The notes under the pieces were generated by a model, which saw only the letters and a program-made list of their open reading frames with translations, was not told where the DNA came from and ran no database searches. From Desulfotignum sp. (lineage in GTDB: Bacteria; Desulfobacterota; Desulfobacteria; Desulfobacterales; Desulfobacteraceae), in assembly GCA_011390695.1 (NCBI GenBank), contig JAABRW010000098.1, positions 1 to 5,156 on the forward strand: a stretch of 5,156 nt of DNA, read 5' to 3'. Within the stretch, counting starts at the first letter, position 1. Every line of letters begins with the position of its first letter. Positions 1 through 5,156 of the stretch are shown piece after piece. Made by a program: the position numbers and the translations under genes.

Positions 1-407
1 TCCATTTTATACTGCAGGCGTTCATCACTCATCTGTCCGTTGGGAAAATAGACATTGAACAGGGTGAATCGGTCGAAATCCATCTGGATCACCCGGCCTT
101 CCCCGTCATATTCCGGCCGGCCGAAATCAGTGATCACCTTTAGCGGGGCATGTTTTGCATAGGCTGCCACCCCGGAGTATCCTTTTTTCACTGTGGCATA
201 GGACCAGAAGGACTGAAACGGGGGAAAATCGATCATTTCAGGAGTACGCTGATCTTCCTGGAGTTTTGTTTCCTGAAGCAGCAGGATATCCGGGTCCAGG
301 GTGCGTACCGATGCAAGGAAATCTTTTTTCACCACAGCCCGGAATCCGTTGACATTCCAGGATACCAGCCGAAGTTCCCGGGTACGGGGATCAGAAGTTG
401 GGGTCAT
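1..407 (-). CDS. xth: Exodeoxyribonuclease III, N-terminal part (runs off left edge)
   Basis: The first 135 codons of an exonuclease III / AP endonuclease of the Xth/ExoA family (endonuclease-exonuclease-phosphatase fold), a cytoplasmic base-excision-repair enzyme that cuts DNA at abasic sites and trims 3' ends. Visible motifs are SWNVNGFRAV at residues 16-25 (metal-site Asn18), LLLQETK at 42-48 (catalytic metal ligand Glu46), YSGVAAYAK at 78-86, EGRVIQMDF at 103-111 and FNVYFPNGQ at 117-125 (Tyr120, matching the catalytic Tyr of E. coli ExoIII). The C-terminal catalytic Asp and His lie outside the window. The ATG at 405-407 is supported by AGGGA eight bases upstream, which overlaps the stop codon of the preceding gene. 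It gives about ten extra residues before the usual start of the fold. Only 11 nt separate it from the upstream acyl-CoA synthetase beta gene and no promoter is visible, so it is probably the distal gene of that operon. Family assignment is secure; ExoA versus Xth subtype is not resolved. Confidence 0.93.
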   Translation of the reverse strand, partial: MTPTSDPRTRELRLVSWNVNGFRAVVKKDFLASVRTLDPDILLLQETKLQEDQRTPEMIDFPPFQSFWSYATVKKGYSGVAAYAKHAPLKVITDFGRPEYDGEGRVIQMDFDRFTLFNVYFPNGQMSDERLQYKM

Positions 408-418
408 GACAGTATTCC

Positions 419-1096
419 CTAAAAAAGCATGATGCGGGCATCAGCCACCACACAGTGATCAGGGGTGCAGATCACCGGGTTCAGGTCAATGGATTCAAAA
501 AAAGGTTCCAGGTCCATGATCAGCCCGGAAAAGGTTACCAGCAGATGAACCAGTGCTTCCATGTTCACCCCGGGCCGGCCCCGGAATCCATGAAAAACCG
601 GTTTTGCTCCCAGAGAATCCACCATGGAATATACATCTGTGGGCTTCACCGGTGCCATCCGGATGGCAGTGTCATTATACAGTTCCACCCCGGTTCCGCC
701 GGGTCCCAAAACCACCACCGGACCAAACTGGGTATCATTTTTGGCTCCTACCAGAATCTCGATGCCGGATACCATTTCCTCCACCAGCACCTGGCTGCAC
801 CCCTTCAGGGACAACAGCCGTGCCATGTGTTCTGCAAGAATGTCAGGATCCTGGATTCCGGTGACCACAGCCTGATGCTCGGTCTTGTGCACAATGTCGG
901 CAGACACCGCCTTTATTACCACGGGTCCTGCACAGTCTGCCAGAAACTTTTGTGCCGTGTCCAAAGAATCGGTTACAATCCCTTTGGGGATGCCCAGCCC
1001 GCATTCTGTCAGCAGTTCTTTGGCCTGTGGTTCCAGGATCCAGCCCATGGGCTGTGCATCTGCAATGATTTTTTGCATCTTTGATGTCATCACCAT
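419..1096 (-). CDS. acdB: ADP-forming acetyl/acyl-CoA synthetase, beta subunit (ATP-grasp)
   Basis: A 225-residue ATP-grasp protein equivalent to the separate beta subunit of ADP-forming acyl-CoA synthetases (acyl-CoA + ADP + Pi giving acid + ATP + CoA). It carries the nucleotide-binding half of the enzyme. Visible are PVVIKAVSADIVHKTEH at residues 58-74, where His70 sits where the family's conserved beta-subunit His is expected, QVLVEEMVSG at 102-111, the glycine-rich GPGGTGVEL at 131-139, and the C-terminal metal-site motif IDLNPV at 203-208. Length matches stand-alone archaeal beta subunits (roughly 230 residues, from memory). The start is chosen at ATG 1094-1096 because GAGGTG (1103-1108) lies six bases upstream. 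This overlaps the alpha gene by 7 nt. An ATG at 1088-1090, in a TGATG overlap with the alpha stop, is the main alternative and would shorten the protein by two residues. The overlap suggests translational coupling and equal subunit synthesis. Substrate range (acetate, branched-chain or aryl acids) cannot be read from the sequence. Confidence 0.92.
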   Translation of the reverse strand: MVMTSKMQKIIADAQPMGWILEPQAKELLTECGLGIPKGIVTDSLDTAQKFLADCAGPVVIKAVSADIVHKTEHQAVVTGIQDPDILAEHMARLLSLKGCSQVLVEEMVSGIEILVGAKNDTQFGPVVVLGPGGTGVELYNDTAIRMAPVKPTDVYSMVDSLGAKPVFHGFRGRPGVNMEALVHLLVTFSGLIMDLEPFFESIDLNPVICTPDHCVVADARIMLF

Positions 1097-2457
1097 GGTC
1101 TGCACCTCTTCAATGCCTTGGCCATGAGCACAGCACCCTCCACAGAAGAGGCCACTGGAATCTTGTTGAGTTCAAATCCTTCTGTAATAATTTTGTACTT
1201 ATCTTCCTTGGGAACATAGGCAATCAGGGGCTTGCCCTCATTTCTGGCCACCTGGCTCAATTTGGCCCCGATGTCAGCGGAAATACCCGGAGAATACGGC
1301 AGCAGCAGGGCCAGGATACAGTCAAGGTTCTGGTCCCGGGACAGGTGTCGTACGGATGTGAGGATATCTGCATCCACACAGGAACCGGTCAGGTCCAGAG
1401 GATTTTCCAGGGCGGCAATTTCCCGGATTTCCGGGGACAGCCTGGACCGAATGGCATCAGCAGTGGATGGTGCAATTTTGGGGATATCCAGGCCGTGATG
1501 GCCGCAGGCATCTGCCGCCACCACCCCGTGTCCGCCGGAAACGGAAACAATGCCCACATTACCGAAGATTCCCCTGGGGTAACAGCTTAAGGCTTCGCAA
1601 AAGGAGGTGAGTTCATATTCCGTATCTGCCTCTGCCACACAATGCTGCTGCATGATCTGTGAAAACACCCGGTAGTCACCGGCCATGGAAGCGGTATGGC
1701 TGGAGGCGGCTGCAATGCCTCTGGCGGTTTTGCCCGCTTTGAGCACCACAATGGGTTTGGAACAGGTCTCGGCACGTTTGATAAAATCCCTGCCTTCCCG
1801 GCAGTCAAAACCTTCAATATAAAAGGCAATGACCCGGGTGGCCAGATCCTGCTCAAACCAGTCGATCATGTCTGTTTCCCGAAGACAGGCTTTGTTGCCG
1901 ATGCTCACTGCAGATGACACCCCGATGCCCTCGCCGGCAAATTTCACCATCTGGTCCACCAGCACCCCGCCGCTCTGGGAAACAAATCCGATATTGCCTT
2001 TTTTGGGATGGATAATACGCTCTCCAGGCAAAAAGAATGTATCCACAGCATCAGGAGAATAAATGCCCAAACAGTTGGGACCCACAAAAGGAAAATCTGC
2101 ACTGGCTGCAATGTCTGTCACCTGTTTCTGCAGATCCCTGCTGCCGGATTCAGCAAACCCCCCGGAAATGATCACCGCCCCTTTTATGCCTTTGTCAATG
2201 CACTGGGACACAACTTCAGGAACAAACCTGGCCTTGACGGCAATCACGGCCAGGTCCACGGGAATTTCAATATCTGCCACGCTCCTGTAAAGGGGTTCTC
2301 TGTTAAGCCGCCCCCCTTTGGGATTGACCGCAAAGGTCTGTACCGGATACCGCAGGTGATTTTTGTTGTAAATCACATTGGCCGGATGGCTGTCCCGGGA
2401 GGTGGACACCCCGATGACCGCCATGGAAGACGGTCGGAAAAGGCAGGTCAGGTCCAT
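1090..2457 (-). CDS. acdA: ADP-forming acetyl/acyl-CoA synthetase, alpha subunit
   Basis: A 455-residue alpha subunit of an ADP-forming acyl-CoA synthetase. In order it has a CoA-binding Rossmann-type domain (residues about 1-130; SMAVIGVS at 11-18, VGPNCLGIY at 125-133), a succinyl-CoA-ligase-like domain (about 150-290; GFVSQSGGVLVDQM at 157-170) and a second ligase-like domain to the C-terminus (VSVSGGHGVVAAD, ENPLDLTG). The motif AASSHTASMAG at 250-260 places the phosphorylated catalytic His at residue 254, the same number I recall for the characterised Korarchaeum enzyme. Glu215 (YIEGFD) is a plausible partner. ATP-grasp domains are missing here and supplied by the adjacent beta gene, so this is the split form, not the fused ~700-residue form common in bacteria. 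The start at 2455-2457 fits the family N-terminus and leaves 16 nt after the diiron gene. Its ribosome site (GGAAAA, 2465-2470) is weak, so coupling to the upstream gene is likely. An in-frame ATG at 2505 adds 16 non-conserved residues and lacks a ribosome site. Confidence 0.93.
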   Translation of the reverse strand: MDLTCLFRPSSMAVIGVSTSRDSHPANVIYNKNHLRYPVQTFAVNPKGGRLNREPLYRSVADIEIPVDLAVIAVKARFVPEVVSQCIDKGIKGAVIISGGFAESGSRDLQKQVTDIAASADFPFVGPNCLGIYSPDAVDTFFLPGERIIHPKKGNIGFVSQSGGVLVDQMVKFAGEGIGVSSAVSIGNKACLRETDMIDWFEQDLATRVIAFYIEGFDCREGRDFIKRAETCSKPIVVLKAGKTARGIAAASSHTASMAGDYRVFSQIMQQHCVAEADTEYELTSFCEALSCYPRGIFGNVGIVSVSGGHGVVAADACGHHGLDIPKIAPSTADAIRSRLSPEIREIAALENPLDLTGSCVDADILTSVRHLSRDQNLDCILALLLPYSPGISADIGAKLSQVARNEGKPLIAYVPKEDKYKIITEGFELNKIPVASSVEGAVLMAKALKRCRPW

Positions 2458-2473
2458 AGGGGATTTTTCCGGT

Positions 2474-2935
2474 TCAGTTGTCCTGGTCCGCCAGGTAATC
2501 GTCATACATGGATTCCAGACCCAGTTTGTGTTTGGATTCCTCCTGGACCAGCATCATGAACACTTTTTTGCCGTCTGCATTATCGGTCTGATCTGCCAGG
2601 GTCTGATAGAGTTTCACCGCTTTCTCTTCTCTTTTCATGGCTATCTTGAGAATTTCCGGCATGGGCATTCCCTGTTCATACTCTTTTTCCACCATGTAAT
2701 CACTGATTTTCAGATCCGGTATCTTTTTGAACTCATAGGAATCGATTTTTTCCTTGTTTCCGGAAATATCAGACAGCAGGGCTGCATGTTTTTCTTCTTC
2801 TCTGGCAAAGTTTTCGAAAATACCCTTAAGGGAGGGCCTGGTGGCCTCCTGTGCAAGCGTGTTGTAGAATGCAACCGCTTCTTTTTCCTTACCGATGGCA
2901 AATTCCAGTATTTCATCAATGGATCCAAAATTCAT
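2474..2935 (-). CDS. Ferritin-like / rubrerythrin-type diiron protein without rubredoxin domain
   Basis: A 153-residue soluble four-helix-bundle protein of the ferritin-like/rubrerythrin superfamily. Two internally similar helix pairs each carry a carboxylate/histidine signature: KEKEAVAFYNTLA (16-28) with AREEEKH (44-50; Glu47, His50), then KREEKAVKLYQTLA (101-114) with QEESKH (131-136; Glu133, His136). Glu19 and Glu104 are the likely helix-1 and helix-3 iron ligands. The CxxC rubredoxin domain at the C-terminus of classical rubrerythrins is absent and the protein contains no cysteine. Such proteins may act as peroxidases, in iron handling or as diiron oxidases; which one applies here is not decidable. 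The start is clear: AGGAGG at 2945-2950 lies nine bases upstream of ATG 2933-2935. It is the first gene of the tight cluster continuing into the acyl-CoA synthetase genes, 16 nt downstream. An oxidative-stress role is inferred from family and from exonuclease III in the same cluster. Confidence 0.9.
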   Translation of the reverse strand: MNFGSIDEILEFAIGKEKEAVAFYNTLAQEATRPSLKGIFENFAREEEKHAALLSDISGNKEKIDSYEFKKIPDLKISDYMVEKEYEQGMPMPEILKIAMKREEKAVKLYQTLADQTDNADGKKVFMMLVQEESKHKLGLESMYDDYLADQDN

Positions 2936-2979
2936 GGGGGTTTTCCTCCTGATTTATGTTTTTCACAAATGGGTTCATA

Positions 2980-3051
2980 CCTGATTTATTATTGGGACAA
3001 GCTGTATCATAATCAGGTAAAATACCAGTTTTGCTACAGTTTGTATACCAG
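2980..3051. repeat. Short repeats in the spacer upstream of the diiron gene
   Basis: In the 140-nt spacer between the oxidoreductase and the diiron gene are several short repeats. CCTGATT at 2980-2986 and AATCAGG at 3011-3017 form a 7-bp inverted repeat. GGTA/TACC at 3016-3026 is a small palindrome with a 3-nt centre. ATACCAG occurs at 3022-3028 and 3045-3051, 23 nt apart. The second copy overlaps the candidate extended -10 of the leftward promoter. This could be an operator for the diiron/acyl-CoA synthetase cluster, but no known regulator site is recognised and short repeats like these can arise by chance in AT-rich spacers. I see no T-tract terminator for the oxidoreductase gene here, so read-through into the cluster remains possible. 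Confidence 0.35.
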
Positions 3052-3068
3052 ATTCAGGGCAATCGCAA
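3042..3068 (-). promoter_or_regulatory. Candidate promoter for the diiron/acyl-CoA synthetase/exonuclease cluster
   Basis: On the minus strand TGGTATACA (3042-3050) reads as an extended -10 element, TG-N-TATACA. TTGCGA (3063-3068) is a possible -35 at a short 15-nt spacing. Transcription would start near 3035, about 100 nt before the diiron gene's ATG. The element lies immediately after the stop codon of the oxidoreductase gene, where a new promoter for the cluster would be expected. The support is weak because the spacing is suboptimal and only the -10 is good. Confidence 0.35.
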
Positions 3069-3075
3069 GTAACTT

Positions 3076-3984
3076 TTAGGCGTTATCGAATATTGCTGCC
3101 AGGGCAGCTGCAACATTGTCATATTCAAATGTGAACCCCAGATCCAGCAACGCTTTGGGGGTAGCTTTCTGGCTCTGGAGCAAAGCAGCTCCCAGCTCGC
3201 CCATGACCAGTTTCACCATAAAGGCCGGAGCAGGCACCAGTGCGGGTCTGTGCAATGCATTTCCCAGGGCTTTTGCAAAATCCCGCTGCCGGACAGGTTC
3301 GGGCCCCACCAGATTGCAGGTGCATGAATCATCCGGTTTTTGCGCCAGAAAATCCACGGCCCGGATCAGATCCTGCATATGGATCCAGGAAAACCACTGC
3401 CTTCCGCTGCCCAGGGGACCGCCGGCAAACCATTTAAATGCCGGGGACATAATTGACAACGCCCCTCCTTCCCCGAGCACCACCCCGAACCGCATGATGT
3501 TTACTGATGCCCCGGTCTGCTCTGCCTTGCGGGCTTCAGCTTCCCAGTCCAGGCAGACCCGGGCAAGAAAATCCGATCCTGTTTCTGCGTCTTCTGTAAG
3601 CAGCTGTTCTTTGCCGTCTCCATAAATGCCTACAGCAGAAGCGTTCAGCAGTTTTGCCGGCGTGCCTTTTGCCATGGCAGCCACAAGATTGCGCGTGGTA
3701 AGAATCCGGGAATCATAAATAGCCTTTTTATAGGCTTTGTTCCAGCGTTTGAAAATATTTTGCCCGGCCAGGTTGATAATGGTATCTGCCCGGGCCGGGT
3801 AATCCTGCCACTCTCCCGGCTGCGTGGTGTCTGCCTGCACCCATTCAAAATTATCAAACTCCTGTGAAAAAGGATGGTATTCGGACGTGCCCAGCCCTGT
3901 CACATGCACATTTTTTTGCAGAAAATGCCGGGACAGGTGTGTTCCCACAAAACCGGATGCACCGGTGATCAGCAGTCGTTCCAT
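3076..3984 (-). CDS. TIGR01777-family NAD-dependent epimerase/SDR oxidoreductase (YfcH-like)
   Basis: A 302-residue extended short-chain dehydrogenase of the TIGR01777 group (E. coli YfcH, mammalian SDR39U1), cytoplasmic, with no established substrate. The N-terminal Rossmann motif is TGASGFVG at residues 7-14. Family blocks follow: NLAGQNIFKRW (71-81), NASAVGIYGD (114-123), RFGVVLGEGGALS (165-177), GGPLGSGRQWFSWIHMQDL (188-206). The C-terminal DUF1731-like domain runs from RPALVPAPAF (246-255) to about 295. Tyr121 is followed by Lys125, formally a YxxxK pair, though its catalytic role in this family is not established. Length is as expected for the family. The start at ATG 3982-3984 has AGGAGA (3991-3996) six bases upstream; an in-frame start at 4032 would add 16 residues ahead of the Rossmann strand and is unlikely. 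It is divergent from the malate dehydrogenase gene and probably has its own promoter (4022-4049). Its function with the downstream cluster is unknown. Confidence 0.92.
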   Translation of the reverse strand: MERLLITGASGFVGTHLSRHFLQKNVHVTGLGTSEYHPFSQEFDNFEWVQADTTQPGEWQDYPARADTIINLAGQNIFKRWNKAYKKAIYDSRILTTRNLVAAMAKGTPAKLLNASAVGIYGDGKEQLLTEDAETGSDFLARVCLDWEAEARKAEQTGASVNIMRFGVVLGEGGALSIMSPAFKWFAGGPLGSGRQWFSWIHMQDLIRAVDFLAQKPDDSCTCNLVGPEPVRQRDFAKALGNALHRPALVPAPAFMVKLVMGELGAALLQSQKATPKALLDLGFTFEYDNVAAALAAIFDNA

Positions 3985-4021
3985 GGTTGCTCTCCTGTTT
4001 GGTTCAAGGTCAATACACATA

Positions 4022-4049
4022 ATCATAACCATGAATTTTCAGTCCACAA
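4022..4049 (-). promoter_or_regulatory. Candidate promoter for the TIGR01777 oxidoreductase gene
   Basis: Reading leftward, TTGTGG (4044-4049) and TATGAT (4022-4027) are separated by 16 nt and resemble sigma70 -35 and -10 hexamers. The start point would fall near 4015, leaving a leader of about 30 nt before the oxidoreductase ATG at 3984, which contains the ribosome site AGGAGA. Position and spacing are sensible; the -35 is only moderate. Confidence 0.45.
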
Positions 4050-4086
4050 CCTGTCATTTATCTGTTGTTTCAAACCAATATGGTAT

Positions 4087-4136
4087 CACTGCCTGGCACG
4101 GCCGGGCAGTGGCTGGTCCCGGCATTTTTTTCTTTT
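4087..4136 (+). terminator. Terminator-like hairpin with overlapping alternative hairpin (possible attenuator)
   Basis: Hairpin B pairs GCCGGG (4101-4106) with CCCGGC (4118-4123), a perfect 6-bp GC stem with an 11-nt loop. It is followed by A, seven T (4125-4131), C and four T, the layout of a rightward intrinsic terminator. Hairpin A pairs CACTGCCTGG (4087-4096) with CCGGGCAGTG (4102-4111), ten pairs including one T-G wobble with a 5-nt loop. The two share 4102-4106, so they cannot form together. No rightward gene precedes it in the window. It could end a short leader or small RNA, act as an attenuator for the malate dehydrogenase gene, or simply insulate that gene's promoter, which begins at 4141. 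On the minus strand no T-tract follows, so it is not a terminator for the leftward gene. Confidence 0.5.
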
Positions 4137-4140
4137 GGAT

Positions 4141-4170
4141 TTGACAATATCTTCTGGATCAGCCTACATT
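4141..4170 (+). promoter_or_regulatory. mdh: Candidate sigma70-type promoter for the malate dehydrogenase-like gene
   Basis: A perfect TTGACA (4141-4146) is followed after 18 nt by TACATT (4165-4170). Predicted start is near 4177, giving a leader of about 80 nt before the ATG at 4257. The -35 lies only five bases after the T-tract of the upstream terminator-like element. A second TTGACA at 4197-4202 lacks a convincing -10 at 16-18 nt. Confidence 0.55.
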
Positions 4171-4183
4171 ACAGGCATCCCTT

Positions 4184-4234
4184 TTGCATATACACATTGA
4201 CATTGCATATCTTTTCACCATGCAGCACATGCAA
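4184..4234 (+). repeat. Cluster of TGCAT/ATGCA motifs in the malate dehydrogenase leader
   Basis: TTGCATAT occurs twice as a direct repeat (4184-4191 and 4203-4210, 19 nt apart). CATGCA occurs at 4219-4224 and 4228-4233. In all, four TGCAT/ATGCA cores lie within about 50 nt, between the predicted start point and the ribosome site. TTGCAT (4203-4208) and ATGCAA (4229-4234) are also an inverted pair. The position suits a repressor operator or a leader-RNA element. No regulator is identified. Confidence 0.35.
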
Positions 4235-4256
4235 TTTACCATAGAAGGAGGTTTTC

Positions 4257-5156
4257 ATGATCGGAATCATCGGCAGCGGAAATGTCGGCGCCAACACTGC
4301 TTTTTTTCTGGCGGAAAAAGGGGTGGACCACGTCACCCTCTGCGACATCCAGGAAGGACTGGCACAGGGCAAGGCCCTGGATATGATGGAGGCAGCCCCC
4401 ATCCGGGGATACAGGACCTCTATCCAGGGCACAGATGATCCGGATACGGTGCTTACTGCAGACATCATTATCATCACTGCCGGGGCCGTGCGCAAACCCG
4501 GCATGGACAGAGATGCCCTGTTCCAGGAAAATAAAGATATTATCAAGACATATGCAGAAAAAATCACCAATCCCGGCACAAAGGTCATTGTGGTTACCGA
4601 ACCGGTGGATCTGCTGACCACGGTTTTTGCGCAGCATTCGCCATTGCCATCTCACCAGATCATGGGCCTGGGCGGCATTCTGGATGCCACCCGGCTGCGG
4701 TTTTTCATTGCCAAAAACCTGGGGGTTTCCATGGAAAACGTGGCAGCCCAGGTGGTGGGCAGGCATTCCGATGATATGATCATCCTGCAGGATTACTGCT
4801 GCGTCTCCGGGGTGCCCATAGAAACCTTCATGGAAAAAGATATCCTTGCAGATCTGTTTGACCAGACCCGGCAGGCCGGTGCCTTGATCGTGGATCTGGC
4901 AGGCAGATCCAGTGCATACTACGGCCCGTCTGCCGTGGCCGCTGAACTGGCCGAAGCCGTCTGCCGTGACACCGGGCGGGTTTTGTCCGTATCCCGGGTA
5001 CTCACCGGACAGTTCGGCATCCATGGTGCGGCCCTGTCCCTGCCTTGTGTCATCAACCGGACCGGCGCGGCAAAAGTGATGGCACCCCGGCTGGAAAAGG
5101 GACAGATTGAGACATTGAACATAAGTGCACAGATGATAAAAAAGACTGTCAAGGAG
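4257..5156 (+). CDS. mdh: Malate dehydrogenase-like protein (LDH/MDH family), open at right edge
   Basis: 300 codons without a stop, so only about the last 5-15 residues expected for a ~310-residue LDH-like malate dehydrogenase are missing. The enzyme family interconverts malate and oxaloacetate with NAD in the cytoplasm. Visible are the Rossmann loop GSGNVG (6-11), Asp30 after the second strand (favouring NAD), QGKALDMMEA (37-46), the substrate loop AVRKPGMDRD (77-86; Arg79 is the residue that favours malate over lactate, Arg85 the second substrate Arg), ILDATRLR (141-148; Asp143 and Arg146), catalytic His170 in VVGRHSDDM, and SAYYGPSAV (219-227). Oddities: the usual TNPVD segment reads TEPVD, so the near-invariant Asn is Glu115, and the usual GGHGD reads GRHSD. 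Frame and length are intact, so it is not an obvious pseudogene. The start has a strong ribosome site, AAGGAGG (4245-4251), five bases upstream. It is divergent from the oxidoreductase gene. Family is secure; malate as substrate is likely but not certain. Confidence 0.88.
   Translation, partial: MIGIIGSGNVGANTAFFLAEKGVDHVTLCDIQEGLAQGKALDMMEAAPIRGYRTSIQGTDDPDTVLTADIIIITAGAVRKPGMDRDALFQENKDIIKTYAEKITNPGTKVIVVTEPVDLLTTVFAQHSPLPSHQIMGLGGILDATRLRFFIAKNLGVSMENVAAQVVGRHSDDMIILQDYCCVSGVPIETFMEKDILADLFDQTRQAGALIVDLAGRSSAYYGPSAVAAELAEAVCRDTGRVLSVSRVLTGQFGIHGAALSLPCVINRTGAAKVMAPRLEKGQIETLNISAQMIKKTVKE

Noticed and set aside
112..122. CCGGCCGG-type palindrome near 113-121
   Set aside because: It lies within the coding sequence of exonuclease III and is explained by consecutive Gly-Arg-Pro-type codons. 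It is too short to claim a function.
455..1084. Long plus-strand open frame (209 codons) opposite the beta subunit gene
   Set aside because: It lies antisense to a clear ATP-grasp protein, has no ribosome site and no recognisable motifs.
1097..1105. GTG start at 1105 for the beta subunit
   Set aside because: The GTG lies inside the GAGGTG ribosome site that serves the ATG at 1096, so it is unlikely to be the initiation codon.
2458..2505. Upstream in-frame start for the alpha subunit at 2505
   Set aside because: It would overlap the diiron gene by 32 nt, add 16 residues not typical of the family, and has no ribosome site. The ATG at 2457 fits the family N-terminus.
2378..3079. Plus-strand open frame (233 codons) spanning the diiron gene and its upstream spacer
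   Set aside because: It is antisense to a well-supported ferritin-like gene with a strong ribosome site. Its Phe/His-rich translation is a by-product of the opposite strand.
3985..4032. Upstream start at 4032 for the TIGR01777 protein
   Set aside because: The 16 extra residues precede the Rossmann strand and include the bases of the strong ribosome site for the ATG at 3984. They would also overlap the candidate promoter.
4197..4225. Second TTGACA as an additional promoter
   Set aside because: No acceptable -10 lies 16-18 nt downstream; the bases at 4220-4225 are ATGCAG.
4236..5024. Long minus-strand open frame (262 codons) opposite the malate dehydrogenase gene
   Set aside because: The plus-strand frame encodes an unmistakable LDH/MDH-family protein over the same bases. 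The antisense translation matches no family I recognise and is rich in His, Gly and Gln, as expected for a shadow frame.

Overview
The window looks like ordinary bacterial chromosome of moderate GC, probably from an anaerobic Desulfobacterota-type organism (a Desulfobacteraceae sulfate reducer is my best guess). That guess is an inference from gene content: a two-subunit ADP-forming acyl-CoA synthetase, a rubrerythrin-like diiron protein and an LDH-like malate dehydrogenase. No rRNA marker or lineage-specific gene confirms it. I see no mobile element, CRISPR array, tRNA or rRNA.

Layout. Positions 1-2935 hold a tight minus-strand cluster, read right to left: a ferritin-like/rubrerythrin diiron protein (2474-2935), the alpha subunit (1090-2457) and beta subunit (419-1096) of an ADP-forming acetyl/acyl-CoA synthetase, and the first 135 codons of an exodeoxyribonuclease III that runs off the left edge (1-407). 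Gaps are 16 nt, a 7-nt overlap and 11 nt, so these four genes are probably co-transcribed. A 140-nt gap (2936-3075) with short repeats and a weak candidate promoter separates them from a minus-strand TIGR01777-type epimerase/oxidoreductase (3076-3984). A 272-nt divergent spacer (3985-4256) follows. It carries a leftward promoter candidate, a pair of mutually exclusive hairpins ending in a T-tract, a good rightward sigma70-like promoter and a cluster of TGCAT/ATGCA motifs. From 4257 to the right edge is a plus-strand malate dehydrogenase-like gene, open at the edge but nearly complete at 300 codons.

How the genes fit together. The acyl-CoA synthetase would convert acyl-CoA, ADP and phosphate into free acid and ATP (or the reverse), a way for anaerobes to gain ATP from acetyl-CoA. 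Malate dehydrogenase is central carbon metabolism. The diiron protein and exonuclease III would suit peroxide detoxification and repair of oxidised DNA, but their link to the synthetase is only gene order.

The points most worth a second look are the malate dehydrogenase, whose normally invariant active-site Asn is replaced by Glu, and the attenuator-like structure upstream of it. I found no clear sign of a wholly new multi-gene system.
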